Shown one piece after another: positions 43,638-52,823 of a stretch of 64,000 bases of DNA. Origin of the DNA: Bin87 sp963666415 (lineage in GTDB: Bacteria; Chloroflexota; Dehalococcoidia; Lucifugimonadales; UBA3495); contig CAXXPD010000003.1 of NCBI GenBank assembly GCA_963666415.2, positions 310,001-374,000 of the forward strand. Reading direction: 5' to 3'. Every line of letters starts with the position of its first letter. Position 1 is the first letter of the stretch. A program made the translations under genes and the position numbers. The notes below the pieces were generated by a model, which searched no databases, had not been told where the DNA came from, and worked only from the letters and a program-made list of their open reading frames with translations.

Positions 43638-44048
43638 ATGCCGGAGTGGAACAAACCTTTGCCGAGTATCGTCGGTGAAACCCGACCCTTCTGGGATTCC
43701 TGCCGTCGCGGGCAGCTGGTGATACAGCGGTGCGGCGATTGCGATGAGTATCAGTGGTATCCGCGCGGCATCTGCGCCAACTGCTGGAGCGAGAACATCC
43801 AGTGGGTGCAGTCCAGCGGCCGGGGTACGGTCTGGACTTACACCGTAACCCAACAGAACCGCACCACCGGGTTCGCTGAGATGGTGCCCTACGTCCTGGC
43901 GCTGGTTGAACTGGAAGAAGGTGTGCGGATGTTCACCAACATCGTGGACTGTGAACCCGGGGATGTAGAGATCGGCATGGCCGTGGAAGTAACCTTCCAG
44001 ACCGCAACCCCGCAGATCAGCATTCCTTACTTCAAACCTGCCGGCTGA
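43638..44048 (+). CDS. DUF35 OB-fold/zinc-ribbon acyl-CoA partner protein
   Basis: A 136-residue DUF35 protein: an N-terminal rubredoxin-like zinc ribbon (CGDCDEYQWYPRGICANC, Cys pairs separated by 13 residues) and a C-terminal OB fold (GRGTVWTYTVTQQN, PYVLALVELEEGVRMFTNI). DUF35 proteins pair with thiolase-fold enzymes and deliver acyl-CoA. It starts 3 bases after the thiolase stop, with GGGAGGG upstream, so the two are translated from one message. A strong terminator follows. Confidence 0.92.
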   Translation: MPEWNKPLPSIVGETRPFWDSCRRGQLVIQRCGDCDEYQWYPRGICANCWSENIQWVQSSGRGTVWTYTVTQQNRTTGFAEMVPYVLALVELEEGVRMFTNIVDCEPGDVEIGMAVEVTFQTATPQISIPYFKPAG

Positions 44049-44073
44049 CCACGCGGGTGCCCCCGCGAAAAAG

Positions 44074-44107
44074 AACCCCCGCCAGGGTATGAGCTGGCGG
44101 GGGTTTT
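44074..44107 (+). terminator. Rho-independent terminator after thiolase-DUF35
   Basis: AACCCCCGCCA pairs over 11 bp with TGGCGGGGGTT around a 10-base loop, ending in TTTTG. It sits 26 bases after the DUF35 stop. Confidence 0.85.
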
Positions 44108-44290
44108 GTGTTGGGAAAGGCACAGCCACGTCAACCGGCGCTGCTTGGTCATGCACATCTTCAGTTATATGGGACCGCGATACGGATTCTCTGAATTGGT
44201 CAGCTTGAGCCTTCAAGGCTCTCCCAGGGTTACGCCGTAAGATACGAAATCATAATTCAGATCGCAAAGCCGTTGCGTCACCGCACATTT

Positions 44291-44653
44291 CTAACCCCAT
44301 TCCCGCAGGCGGATTGCTTCGCTTTGGTCCATGTCGGCTTGGGCTGCTTCCGGGTCGTCGTTGAACAGGTTGGACAACGACCGGCGGGAGTAGTAGTTGT
44401 CATCGGAGGGGTTGATGCGGATGGCTTCGGTGAAGTCCGCGATGGATTGCGAATACTCGCCGACTTCGTACCAAGATATGCCGCGGTTGAACCAGGCATC
44501 GGCGTGGGCAGCGTCCAGCTCGATGGCCGTGGTGTAGTCGGCGATGGCGCGCTCGTAGACGCCGTTGCGACTGTAACGGTTGCCACGGTCGACGTACTCG
44601 GCGGCGGTGGTCGGCTCCGGCGGCGGTGTCGGCGCGGGACGATTTGTTGACAA
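44291..44653 (-). CDS. TPR-repeat protein, start uncertain
   Basis: About 120 residues: a Pro/Thr-rich linker (RPAPTPPPEPTTA) and two to three tetratricopeptide repeats (AEYVDRGNRYSRNGVYERAI, HADAWFNRGISWYEVGEYSQ, then a degenerate NYYSRRSLSNLFNDDPEAAQ). The frame continues upstream into the 3' end of the SDR gene without TPR-like sequence. I take the TTG at 44653 as start only because nothing better exists. It may be the C-terminal part of a once larger, perhaps secreted or lipid-anchored, protein. Confidence 0.5.
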   Translation of the reverse strand: MSTNRPAPTPPPEPTTAAEYVDRGNRYSRNGVYERAIADYTTAIELDAAHADAWFNRGISWYEVGEYSQSIADFTEAIRINPSDDNYYSRRSLSNLFNDDPEAAQADMDQSEAIRLREWG

Positions 44654-44685
44654 GGTGGTGTTATTTCCCAGCGGCGGGCGGTTGG

Positions 44686-45477
44686 CTACATCACCGAGCG
44701 AACCAGGCCACCATCGACCAGCATTGTCGTGCCGGTCATGTAGCTGGAGCGGGTGGATGCCAAAAAGGCCACCAGGTAAGCCAGTTCTTTCGGTTCGCCG
44801 ATGCGCTTCAAGGCCGTCTGCTCGGCGCGTTGGGACAGTGCGTCCTCCACCGAGATGCACTGGGTGCGGGCGCGGTCTTCCACGTTTTCCATCATCCGCT
44901 CTGACATGATGCTGCCCGGGCAAACGTTGTTGATCAGGATGTTCTCGTGGCCGACGTCGTCAGCCAGGTTCTTCATAAAACCGATGACGCCCATGCGGGT
45001 CGCCGCCGACAGCGCCAGGTTGGGGATGGGGGTGTACACCGTGCTGGCCAGGATGTTGATGATGCGGCCGCCGCCCTGGGCCCGCAGGTGAGGCAACGCC
45101 TCGCGGGTCATGCGGGCGAAGAAGAACAGCGAACGGTTGGCCGACACCTGCCACAGGGCTTCGGTTGAATCCTTGGCGTAGGCTTGCGGGGGCCCGCCCG
45201 AGTTGTTGACCATAATGTCGATCTGACCGAAATGGCTGGCAGTTTGGGCAACCAGATCCTGAATGGTGTCCTCGCGATCCAGGTCGCCGGCGAAGGTGAA
45301 AATGTCGGCGCCGCTGGATGCCCGAATCTCGTCGGCAGTCCTTTCGAGGTCCGATGCGGTGCGGGCACAGATGGCAACCCGCGCTCCCTCTTCCGCCAAA
45401 ACCTCGGCGCAGGCGCGACCCAGCCCCTTGCTGGCGCCGCCCACGATTGCGACCTTTCCGTTCAATTGCAAATCCAT
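44686..45477 (-). CDS. Short-chain dehydrogenase/reductase with atypical active site
   Basis: A 263-residue SDR: Rossmann loop VGGASKGLGRACAEVLAEEG (residues 12-31), AICARTASDLERTADEIR, MVNNSGGPPQAYAKDS (NNSGG). The catalytic region reads ILASTVYTPIPNLALSAATRMG: the Ser is there but the normal YxxxK is replaced by LSAATR. This LSxxxR variant forms its own SDR subgroup with uncertain catalysis. C-terminal MTGTTMLVDGGLVRSVM is typical. AGGAGG lies eight bases before the ATG. Confidence 0.88.
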   Translation of the reverse strand: MDLQLNGKVAIVGGASKGLGRACAEVLAEEGARVAICARTASDLERTADEIRASSGADIFTFAGDLDREDTIQDLVAQTASHFGQIDIMVNNSGGPPQAYAKDSTEALWQVSANRSLFFFARMTREALPHLRAQGGGRIINILASTVYTPIPNLALSAATRMGVIGFMKNLADDVGHENILINNVCPGSIMSERMMENVEDRARTQCISVEDALSQRAEQTALKRIGEPKELAYLVAFLASTRSSYMTGTTMLVDGGLVRSVM

Positions 45478-45640
45478 TCTGTAGCCTCCTGAGCTGCTGC
45501 AAGGGATTATAACAGGCACTCCACCCACCACCACATACGCGCTGCGCTGTTGGGGCCGGAAGCGTCCGCCTTGGCCTGTTTGTGAATCGGGCCGTCCCAC
45601 CGCGCCCGGGTCGCAGCCGTGGTGTACAATCGCCAGCATA

Positions 45641-46582
45641 ATGACGATGCCCGACGATGCCATCGCCCGCGATATCGAGGCCGCCGCTGTTGAGTTTGCC
45701 CGTGGCGCCGGCGCGTTGTTGTCCGAGCATTTTGGCCGCGCGCTGAGCGTGGAGTACAAGGACAAGGCTCAGCAGGACCCGGTTACCTCAGCAGACAAGG
45801 AAACCCAGGAATACCTGGTGAACCAGATTACCGAGCGGTTTCCAGAGCACGGTATTCTGGGCGAAGAGGACGACGCCGACGCTGATGGCGAAAAACGGGC
45901 GGCAGATTTTCTGTGGGTGCTCGATCCGCTGGATGGCACCACCAATTTCATGAACGGGTTGCCGGTTTACGCATCGTCCATTGGGGTGCTGTATCGCGGG
46001 CGACCGCTGGTGGGAGCGGTTTTCATTCCGTGGCCAAGCGCAGGCGACGGGGTGGTGGTGCATTCCCGGGTCGGCGGCGGAGCGTTTCGCGATAGCGAGC
46101 CGGTATCGGTGTATCATACCGACCGGCTGCGTGGTGATCGCCTGGTCGGCCTACCCGGCTCATTCGGCGCGTCGACGCGCATGGGCAAGGGGCTGAAGGG
46201 CCAACCGCTGGGACAGCTGCGGGTTACCGGCAGTATCGCCTACGAGCTGGCGTTGACCGCGATGGGAGTGTTGCAGTTTGCCATCATCGGTGCGCCGCGA
46301 ATGTGGGATATGCTGGGTGGAGCAATTGCGGTGCAGGAAGCCGGCGGAACCGTGATGACTCGGTTGTCGGGCCGACGGCAGTGGCATCCGATGGATTCGC
46401 TGGTGCCCACCTGGGATGAACAGGCGCCGACGATGGCCGCTTTGCGCAAATGGGTAGCGCCGCTGGTGGCCGCCAACCCGACGCTCGCTCCGCTCATCGC
46501 CAAGAACCTGCTACGCCGGCGTCGCCCGGTGCGATCCATGTGGCGGCGGATGAAGCGCGTCGTATCCCGACGCAAATCCTAA
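45641..46582 (+). CDS. Inositol monophosphatase-family phosphatase
   Basis: A 313-residue Mg-dependent sugar-phosphate phosphatase of the inositol monophosphatase family. Metal ligands are visible in ILGEEDDAD (Glu of GEE), VLDPLDGTTNFMNG (DPLDGT) and MWDMLGGAIAVQEAGG (WD). KAQQDPVTSADKETQ is the N-terminal signature. Substrate could be inositol phosphate, fructose-1,6-bisphosphate, histidinol phosphate or PAP. The C-terminus is extended and very basic (RRRRPVRSMWRRMKRVVSRRK). TACAAT sits ten bases before the ATG with no ribosome binding site, suggesting a leaderless message. Confidence 0.9.
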   Translation: MTMPDDAIARDIEAAAVEFARGAGALLSEHFGRALSVEYKDKAQQDPVTSADKETQEYLVNQITERFPEHGILGEEDDADADGEKRAADFLWVLDPLDGTTNFMNGLPVYASSIGVLYRGRPLVGAVFIPWPSAGDGVVVHSRVGGGAFRDSEPVSVYHTDRLRGDRLVGLPGSFGASTRMGKGLKGQPLGQLRVTGSIAYELALTAMGVLQFAIIGAPRMWDMLGGAIAVQEAGGTVMTRLSGRRQWHPMDSLVPTWDEQAPTMAALRKWVAPLVAANPTLAPLIAKNLLRRRRPVRSMWRRMKRVVSRRKS

Positions 46583-46631
46583 CTTAGACGCCCCGGCAAT
46601 CTAACGATGACGCTGCGGCGATCTAACGATT

Positions 46632-47819
46632 TCAGGCGTCGGGTCCCCGCAGCAAGTCCAGGTATTTGTACCCGGAGCCGGTGTTCAGCAGCACCACTTC
46701 CTCGTCAGCCCCGATGCTGCCGTCGGCGATCAGCCGTTCCAACCCAACCAGCGTCGCCGCACCCTCGGGGCAGGCGATGACTCCCTCAGCGGAGGCGAGA
46801 CGGTACATGGCGTCAATCATATCGTCATCGCTGACGGCCAGCGCGCCGCCGCCAGTTTCGCGGATCGCCCGCAGGATAAGATAGTCGGCAAAGGGGCCGG
46901 GCACGCGCAGACCGTCGGCTTTGGTAGTTGCGTTGGGCCAGGCTTCGGCGGTGTCCGCGCCATCGTTCCAAGCCTTTACGATGGGCTGGCACCCATCAGC
47001 CTGCACCGCGTAGAAGCGGGGCGGCGTGCCCTCAATCCAGCCCAGTTCGAGCAATTCCTGAAACCCTTTGTACATACCGATGATGCCCGTACCGCCCCCA
47101 GTTGGATACACAATGGCGTCGGGCATGCGCCAGCCGAGCTGCTGGGCTATCTCCAGGCCCATGGTCTTCTTGCCCTCAGCGCGGCACGGCTCTTTCAGTG
47201 TGGAGAGGTCAAACAAACCCTGCTCGGCGGCGATGCCGACCGCGATCCGCCCGGCGTCGCTGATGAGTCCATCAACCAGGTTCAGCTCGGAGCCGGCGAC
47301 GATGGATTCCTTTTTGTTGGAGTCCGGAGCGTCCCGGGGCATGAACACCTTGACGGGAGTGCCGGCCCGGGCGCAGTAAGCCGCCGCCGCGCCGGCCGCA
47401 TTCCCGGCCGAGGGCATGGTGAAACCCCGCGCTCCCATCTCCCAGGCTTTGGACACGGCGGCGGAGATGCCGCGAGCCTTAAAGGTGCCGGTGGGATTCA
47501 GCCCTTCTTCCTTGATGAGCAGCCGGCGCACTCCAACCTGCCTGGCCAACGTTTTCGCATCGAGCAGTGGCGTGCCGCCCTCACCCAGAGTGACCACGGC
47601 GTTTGGGTCGGACACCGGCAGCAATTCGTTAAACCGCCACATATTGGAATTACGGCTGTCGAAATCCGAGCGCGCAACCTCCCGGCGCAGACGCGGCAGG
47701 TCGTACCGCACGAACAAAACTTTGCCGCAACATTCACTGACTGTTGCCAAACCATCGTAGGGCGCAGTGCTCCCGCACATGGTGCATTCCAGGTGGTCGA
47801 TATAACTAAAAGGCTGCAT
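46632..47819 (-). CDS. thrC: Threonine synthase
   Basis: A 395-residue PLP enzyme converting O-phosphohomoserine to threonine. It begins with a zinc-ribbon-like LECTMCGSTAPYDG...SECCG and has the PLP Lys in NPTGTFKARGISAAV, the phosphate loop PSAGNAAGAAAAYCARAG, YPTGGGTGIIGMYKGFQEL and the late NTGSGYKYLD. The length and zinc-type N-terminus fit the archaeal/Chloroflexi threonine synthase rather than threonine dehydratase, though related PLP lyases cannot be fully excluded. AGGACAAACT lies before the ATG. It stands alone. Confidence 0.88.
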   Translation of the reverse strand: MQPFSYIDHLECTMCGSTAPYDGLATVSECCGKVLFVRYDLPRLRREVARSDFDSRNSNMWRFNELLPVSDPNAVVTLGEGGTPLLDAKTLARQVGVRRLLIKEEGLNPTGTFKARGISAAVSKAWEMGARGFTMPSAGNAAGAAAAYCARAGTPVKVFMPRDAPDSNKKESIVAGSELNLVDGLISDAGRIAVGIAAEQGLFDLSTLKEPCRAEGKKTMGLEIAQQLGWRMPDAIVYPTGGGTGIIGMYKGFQELLELGWIEGTPPRFYAVQADGCQPIVKAWNDGADTAEAWPNATTKADGLRVPGPFADYLILRAIRETGGGALAVSDDDMIDAMYRLASAEGVIACPEGAATLVGLERLIADGSIGADEEVVLLNTGSGYKYLDLLRGPDA

Positions 47820-47890
47820 AGTTTGTCCTGTCGTTAGTTGAGAATGGGAACAAGGCTACTAAAGGTCGCTTAGGCGCGTGCACCAACGGG

Positions 47891-48373
47891 TCACGCCGCC
47901 GGCCGGTTTGGCCAAAACAACTCGTATAGTCGTTCTGAAAGTTGCTCGGACAACTGCAATCCCTGCTCAACTTCCAGCGGAGATTCTTCGTTTTCGTAGA
48001 AATTTGCGTGCAAACCCCGGGCGTTTCGAAAACCGTTGTTGATCCAGGCAGCCGTCTCTGCGTAGCCGGATTCCCTGATCAACTCGGAAAGTTCCCTCAG
48101 CACCAGCCAGATGGAGCGGTGCGTGTGGATAACGCCGCCATGGTGCGCGCTAATCGCTTCCACCGTTTCGGCAACCATGCCCCACGCTTTGTTGGACGCC
48201 TGCGGAAGGTCTCCATCGTCCCGGAGATGTCGCCACGCCCCCTGCCGAAAGTCGTCGCTCATTCTCGCGTACATTAACGCCGACTTGGCGCCGTCGTCGG
48301 GACGCGCCGGGTCATCGGCGGCGGCGAGGCCACGGGCAATCGCATCGGCTATGGTGTCGTTGGTGTAAGTCAT
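47891..48373 (-). CDS. PaREP1/HEPN-like protein
   Basis: A 160-residue all-helical protein. KSALMYARMSDDFRQGAWRHL, SNKAWGMVAETVEAISAHHG and HTHRSIWLVLRELSELIRES fit the PaREP1/HEPN-like families, which are common in archaea and Chloroflexi. No RxxxxH nuclease motif of toxin HEPNs is clear, and no nucleotidyltransferase partner is adjacent. The start MTYTNDTIAD at 48373 is preferred to a codon nine residues upstream. Confidence 0.6.
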   Translation of the reverse strand: MTYTNDTIADAIARGLAAADDPARPDDGAKSALMYARMSDDFRQGAWRHLRDDGDLPQASNKAWGMVAETVEAISAHHGGVIHTHRSIWLVLRELSELIRESGYAETAAWINNGFRNARGLHANFYENEESPLEVEQGLQLSEQLSERLYELFWPNRPAA

Positions 48374-48644
48374 GGAAGCTTCTAGTGAAGGCAGACCCAT
48401 TATAACGCACGACTTATCTCTTCACGCACGGACTCATCACGTACAGGGCCTTTCGATTATCGGAACGCAGCGGTCAAGGTTGAGCGGGCGACGGCGTTGG
48501 TCGATACGGTTACGAGATTGCCGCGCTACGCTCGCAATGACATTAGGGGACAATCGAAAGACCCTGCATCACGCACCGCTCATTACGGCCGAACCGGGCT
48601 TTCGTGCTATAATTTTTAGCGCGATTATGGAGGAACGGAAATAG

Positions 48645-49469
48645 ATGCCCACCTACGAATTCGTCGAATACGCCGCCGATGCAGATAGCCACATCGCTCG
48701 CGTTATGTTGAACCGACCCGAGCGCCTCAACGCCCTGAACGACCAGATGCAACTCGAGGTCACCGATGCTTTGACGCAAGCGGAGTCTGACGACGACGTT
48801 CGGGTGGTGATTATCACCGGCGCTGGGCGCGCGTTCTGCGCGGGCGGCGACCTGAACGATTTGGGCGGCTCATCAGATGGCAACGGCGCCGGCTGGACAT
48901 CGGGCAACGCCGACGAGGTGCGACGGAGTTTCCGTTCGGCGCAGGGAATGATTCTGGGCGTGCAGCGCTGCGAAAAGCCGGTTATCGCCACGGTGAACGG
49001 TGTGGCCACCGGCGCTGGCCTGGACCTGGCCTGCGCCTGCGACATCCGTATTGGCACCGCCCGCTCCCGGTTCATGTCAGCCTACGTTCGCATCGGATTG
49101 TTCCCCGGGTTCGGCGGCACCTGGCTCTATCCGCGCACGCTGGGCAGCCTGGGGCGCGCCGCCGAGATGCTGTTCACTGGCGATTTCCTGGAGGCCGACG
49201 AAGCATACCGGCTGGGCTTCCTGAACCGGCTGGTCGATGAAGAAGAGCTGGAAGCCACCACAATATCGATGGCGGAACGCATCGCCCCCGGTCCGCCGAT
49301 TGCGATTCGACTCTCCAAACTGATGCTGTACAAGGGTCTGGAGTTCGACCTGGAAACCGCCATGAAGATGGCAGCCGCCGGCGAGACCATCACCCTCACT
49401 TCTCAAGACCATGTTGAAGGCGTAACAGCATTCCGTCAGAAGCGGGCCGCAGAGTACAGAGACCAATAG
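48645..49469 (+). CDS. Enoyl-CoA hydratase/isomerase (crotonase family)
   Basis: A 274-residue crotonase. HIARVMLNRPERLNALNDQM, the oxyanion-hole loop GAGRAFCAGGDLNDLGG, and VNGVATGAGLDLACACDIRI are clear; the hydratase Glu position falls in RIGLFPGFGGTWLYPRTLG where one catalytic Glu is not present, so isomerase or another crotonase activity is possible. It hydrates or rearranges enoyl-CoA. GGAGGAAC precedes the ATG, and TATAAT at 48608-48613 is a likely -10 element about 31 bases before the start. Confidence 0.9.
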   Translation: MPTYEFVEYAADADSHIARVMLNRPERLNALNDQMQLEVTDALTQAESDDDVRVVIITGAGRAFCAGGDLNDLGGSSDGNGAGWTSGNADEVRRSFRSAQGMILGVQRCEKPVIATVNGVATGAGLDLACACDIRIGTARSRFMSAYVRIGLFPGFGGTWLYPRTLGSLGRAAEMLFTGDFLEADEAYRLGFLNRLVDEEELEATTISMAERIAPGPPIAIRLSKLMLYKGLEFDLETAMKMAAAGETITLTSQDHVEGVTAFRQKRAAEYRDQ

Positions 49470-49531
49470 GGCCGGAACATTCCCAAGTCTGTCCCGGCCC
49501 ATTTGAGCTGCGGCGGAATTGGGCGGCTGCG

Positions 49532-51442
49532 TTACTTCTGGCAGGTTGGCTCAAAATAATTGTCGGCCCGCTCCACCAGGCCGCGCAGTTCCCGGTAAGT
49601 CTGGTTCTCGTCCAGGTCGGATTCGACGGTTTCGAGTAATCCGGTAACAGCATCCAAGTCGTTGCACTGGGCCCAAACTGACCCTCGGAGCAGTTCGGCA
49701 AATTCAGCTGCCGCCGCCGTCTGGCGGAAGTAGGGATCCGTAGCTGACAGGTCGGTTGCAGTCTCGCCGAACCGGATATCGGCGGACAACTCGGTGGCTT
49801 CCCGCGTTTGTGGATCCAACCAGCGCAATCGGGCAGTGGCCAGCACCGAGTCGCTGGCGACGTCATCCTGCAACCGCAGTTCGTACAGGGCGGAAACGTC
49901 CCGCGCGAAGCCCACCTCTCCAAAATCCAAAGAGTCGTCGCGGAAGTCCTCGTCCGCAACGGCACGGTTTTCGTAACCGATGAGACGGTACTTGCGAACG
50001 ACGTCGGGATAGAATTCCACCTGCACCCGTGCGTCCCGTGCGGTTTCGCTGAAAACACCTGGCACGCTTTCCTGCAGGAACCGCTCCGCGGCGTTGCGGT
50101 CTGACATGTAGTGGTAGGTGCCGTTGCCGCGGTTGGCCAGCACCTCGAGCAACACGTCGTTGTAATTGCCCGATGCGCCGACACCGACGGTGGTCAACGT
50201 GGCGTTGCGCTGTGCGTATCCGTCCACGATTTTGAGTAACTGTTCAGACTTGTGGGGATCTACGGGCCATCAGGCCTTTCACAGAGGGCAGCCAAGCACG
50301 GAATTTGCTTTGCAAGCCGACTCGTCCCCTCAAACGTGAACAGTTACGATTTTGAGGATGGACTCAGGGCCGGTTGCGCCCACGTTGGCTACCCCATCGG
50401 ACAGCAATACCAGCCGCGCCTTGCGACCATCGTCCATCTCATCGGACGCCAGGTCGTAAGCCAGTCGCAGGCCGGCCTCGGCAAAGGTGCTGCCACCCGC
50501 CCGCATTTTCCGTACTACGCTGACGATGTCACGCGTATCCTCTCCATCCGTGAAATCGTGGGCAACCACGACGGAGTCGGCGTAGGTTACGATGGGAGCC
50601 TGATCGCTGGGTATCATCTGGTCGGCGATGCCCTCGATTACTTCCTTCGCTAACCCCAGGCGGTTGTCGGCCTGCATGGAGCCGGAAACGTCAACTACGA
50701 AAATCAGCGAAACCGGATCGCGGTCTGTGGTGGGGGCCGGGTTGCTGACCCCGACCCGCAGGAGCACATAGCCCGGTTCGCCAAACGGAGACGGGCCAGC
50801 GTCGAGATGCAATCCCAGCGCCGTTTCGCTGGGCGGGTAGTTCTGAGGCAGGCTGTTGATGTACTCTTCAACGCCCACCGAATCGGGCTCGGCAAGGTGC
50901 CCGTTGCGGAGATACAGCTTCAGGATTTCGTAGGACGCGGTGTCGCCATCCAGAGCGAAAGTCGACAGCGGGTCTTCATCCGGCTCCATAAATGGATTCA
51001 CGCCGTAGTGCTCGAAATACGTCAGGGGGAACGCTCCGTCGTTGGGATTGTCGGTCCCGCCCGATTCGGGTGGGATGACGGGTCCGCCTTGGGATGCAGC
51101 AGTAGCCTGGAGTTGACCCGGCACGCCCCGCGGACTCGGTGCGCCGGGCGGTCCGGTCGCCGCCATCAATGCGTTAGCGTCGGCTGGACTTCGTTGGGTC
51201 GTTGGCGCCTGGGTGGCCCTGGCCTCCGCAGACGTGGGTTCGCCGGCAGTCCGATGCGATGAGGGGGCCATTGTTGCCGAGGGTGGTTGAACCTGGTTGG
51301 TCGTCCGGTTGGGTGGCGACGAGGCCGTAGCCGACTCGCTGCCGGACGGGGTTTGCACCCCTCCGCACGCGATGGCTAACAGGGCCACCACAGACAGTGT
51401 TGCAATGGTGGGGGTAACTCGAATGAACTTCAGATATCGCAT
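49532..51442 (-). pseudogene. von Willebrand factor A lipoprotein (YfbK-like), disrupted by a MITE
   Basis: Originally about 596 codons. It has a signal peptide with lipobox-like LLAIACGG, a Ser/Thr/Pro-rich linker, the YfbK-type N-domain (FALDGDTASYEILKLYLRNG), a vWA domain with the MIDAS motif FVVDVSGSM and LLSDGVANVG, and a C-terminal DUF3520-like region to 49532. A 112-bp element at 50236-50347 plus an 8-bp duplication adds 120 bases after ESILKI. Though 120 is a multiple of three, the insert supplies a TGA after KIVTVHV. Deleting it restores KIVDGYAQ exactly. GGGAGGAACA precedes the ATG at 51442. Confidence 0.93.
50236..50347. mobile_element. IS66-derived MITE, 112 bp, in the vWA gene
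   Basis: Ends GTAACTGTTCAGACTTG and CAAACGTGAACAGTTAC, identical to the MITE at 3413-3526, with perfect 8-bp flanking duplications GATTTTGA at 50228-50235 and 50348-50355. It has no open frame of its own. The sharp duplication indicates recent insertion, which needs a transposase in trans, presumably from an IS66 copy. Confidence 0.93.
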
Positions 51443-51581
51443 TGTTCCTCCCGTTGCGCGCTAATGCCTATCATGGCAACTTATACGGGGGGTGCGGCTC
51501 CCTGGATTTATCCGACACTGCATTACTGCTTGGATTGCTCTGGTTTGAGCGAGCGTCCGGCGGTGATAAAATGCCCGAACT

Positions 51582-52823
51582 ATGACAGCAGACAACAGCC
51601 TTTCCCCGCACGGCGGCACCCTGATTGAACGCGTCCAACCACTGACGTCCAATGACACGGCGCGGGTCGCCGTCCTCGCCGCCATCGAGGTGCGCGACCA
51701 GGTGGCAACGGAGTGCGTCAACATTGCCTACGGATTTTTCTCCCCGCTCACCGGTTTCATGGACAGCGCCGACGTGGAGTCAGTTGCCAATTCCATGCGA
51801 CTCACCGGAGGGTTGGTCTGGCCCATCCCGATTGTCCTGGACGTGGCTGACTCGGAAATCCGGCGCCTCGGCTTGCAGGTGGGGGATACTGCACTGCTCA
51901 CGTATCAGGGTAACCCTCTGGCGACGCTGGACGTGGCGGAGATATTCGCCCCCGATTTGACCTCACTGGCCGAGCGAGTCTACGGCACTGCCGACCGAGC
52001 GCACCCCGGGGTGCAGCGCACTCTGGACTACGCCGACCGCTTCGTAGCCGGCGACATCACGCTGGTTTGCGAACCCGTCATCAATCCGCCTTTCGACCGG
52101 TTCTGGCGAACGCCCCGCCAGCTGCGTTCTGAGTTGGCCGAGGCCCGATGGAGCCGGGTGGTAGCACATCAAACGCGCAACGTGCCCCACTCTGGCCACG
52201 AATACCTGATGAAAGGCGCGTTTATGGAGGCACGGGCCGACGGCGTGCTGGTGAGCGCGGTAATTGGCGAGAAGAAGGAGGGTGATTACATCGACGAGGC
52301 CATCGTGCTAACCCACGAGCATCTGCGGGAATGCGGGTTCTTCCGCGACGATATTCACCGCACCACCGCGCTCATGTGGGATATGCGTTACGCCGGCCCT
52401 CGGGAGGCGGTTTTCCACGCCATCGTCCGGAAGAACCTGGGCTGCACCCACCATATGTTTGGCCGTGACCACGCCGGCGTGGGAGATTACTACGACCGTT
52501 ACGCTGCTCACGAGATATTCGGCGACCTGCCGGACCTGGGCATACGTTCGGTGCTGACACTGGAATGGTGGTACTGCCCCACCTGTGGCGGCGTGGCCTA
52601 TGAAGGCATCTGCGGGCATCCGGACACCAAGCAGGACCTGGCCGGCCGCTTGATCAGGAGCATAATTTCCGGCGGCACCGACCCAGCGCCCCAAACGCTG
52701 CGGGCCGAAACGCTGGCAGTGGTGCAGCGCTGCGCCGAGGAATACGGCTTCGGCTCCCCCTTCGTAACCGAGCAGTACCTGCGTGAACGCACGCCGGTGA
52801 TGACGGTGCCCCCACCGCCGTGA
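51582..52823 (+). CDS. sat: Sulfate adenylyltransferase (ATP sulfurylase)
   Basis: A 413-residue homo-oligomeric ATP sulfurylase, forming APS and pyrophosphate from sulfate and ATP (or the reverse). The PUA-like N-domain (YGFFSPLTGFMDSADVES) is followed by the catalytic motifs AHQTRNVPHSGHEYLMKGA (QxRNxxHxxHE), and GRDHAGVGDYYDRY; a CPTCGG...CGH zinc site follows at about residues 330-348, found in some bacterial and archaeal enzymes. No APS kinase, APS reductase or cys genes are adjacent, so its direction of use is open. TAAAAT nine bases before the ATG, with no ribosome binding site, suggests a leaderless start. Confidence 0.95.
   Translation: MTADNSLSPHGGTLIERVQPLTSNDTARVAVLAAIEVRDQVATECVNIAYGFFSPLTGFMDSADVESVANSMRLTGGLVWPIPIVLDVADSEIRRLGLQVGDTALLTYQGNPLATLDVAEIFAPDLTSLAERVYGTADRAHPGVQRTLDYADRFVAGDITLVCEPVINPPFDRFWRTPRQLRSELAEARWSRVVAHQTRNVPHSGHEYLMKGAFMEARADGVLVSAVIGEKKEGDYIDEAIVLTHEHLRECGFFRDDIHRTTALMWDMRYAGPREAVFHAIVRKNLGCTHHMFGRDHAGVGDYYDRYAAHEIFGDLPDLGIRSVLTLEWWYCPTCGGVAYEGICGHPDTKQDLAGRLIRSIISGGTDPAPQTLRAETLAVVQRCAEEYGFGSPFVTEQYLRERTPVMTVPPPP

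Noticed and set aside
47891..48373. HEPN-MNT toxin-antitoxin pair
   Set aside because: No nucleotidyltransferase partner gene is adjacent and no clear HEPN RNase motif is seen.
51582..52823. Start of a sulfate assimilation or sulfur-oxidation operon
   Set aside because: Only sat is present; neighbours are a vWA lipoprotein and an IS, and the TSUP permease is 50 kb away.
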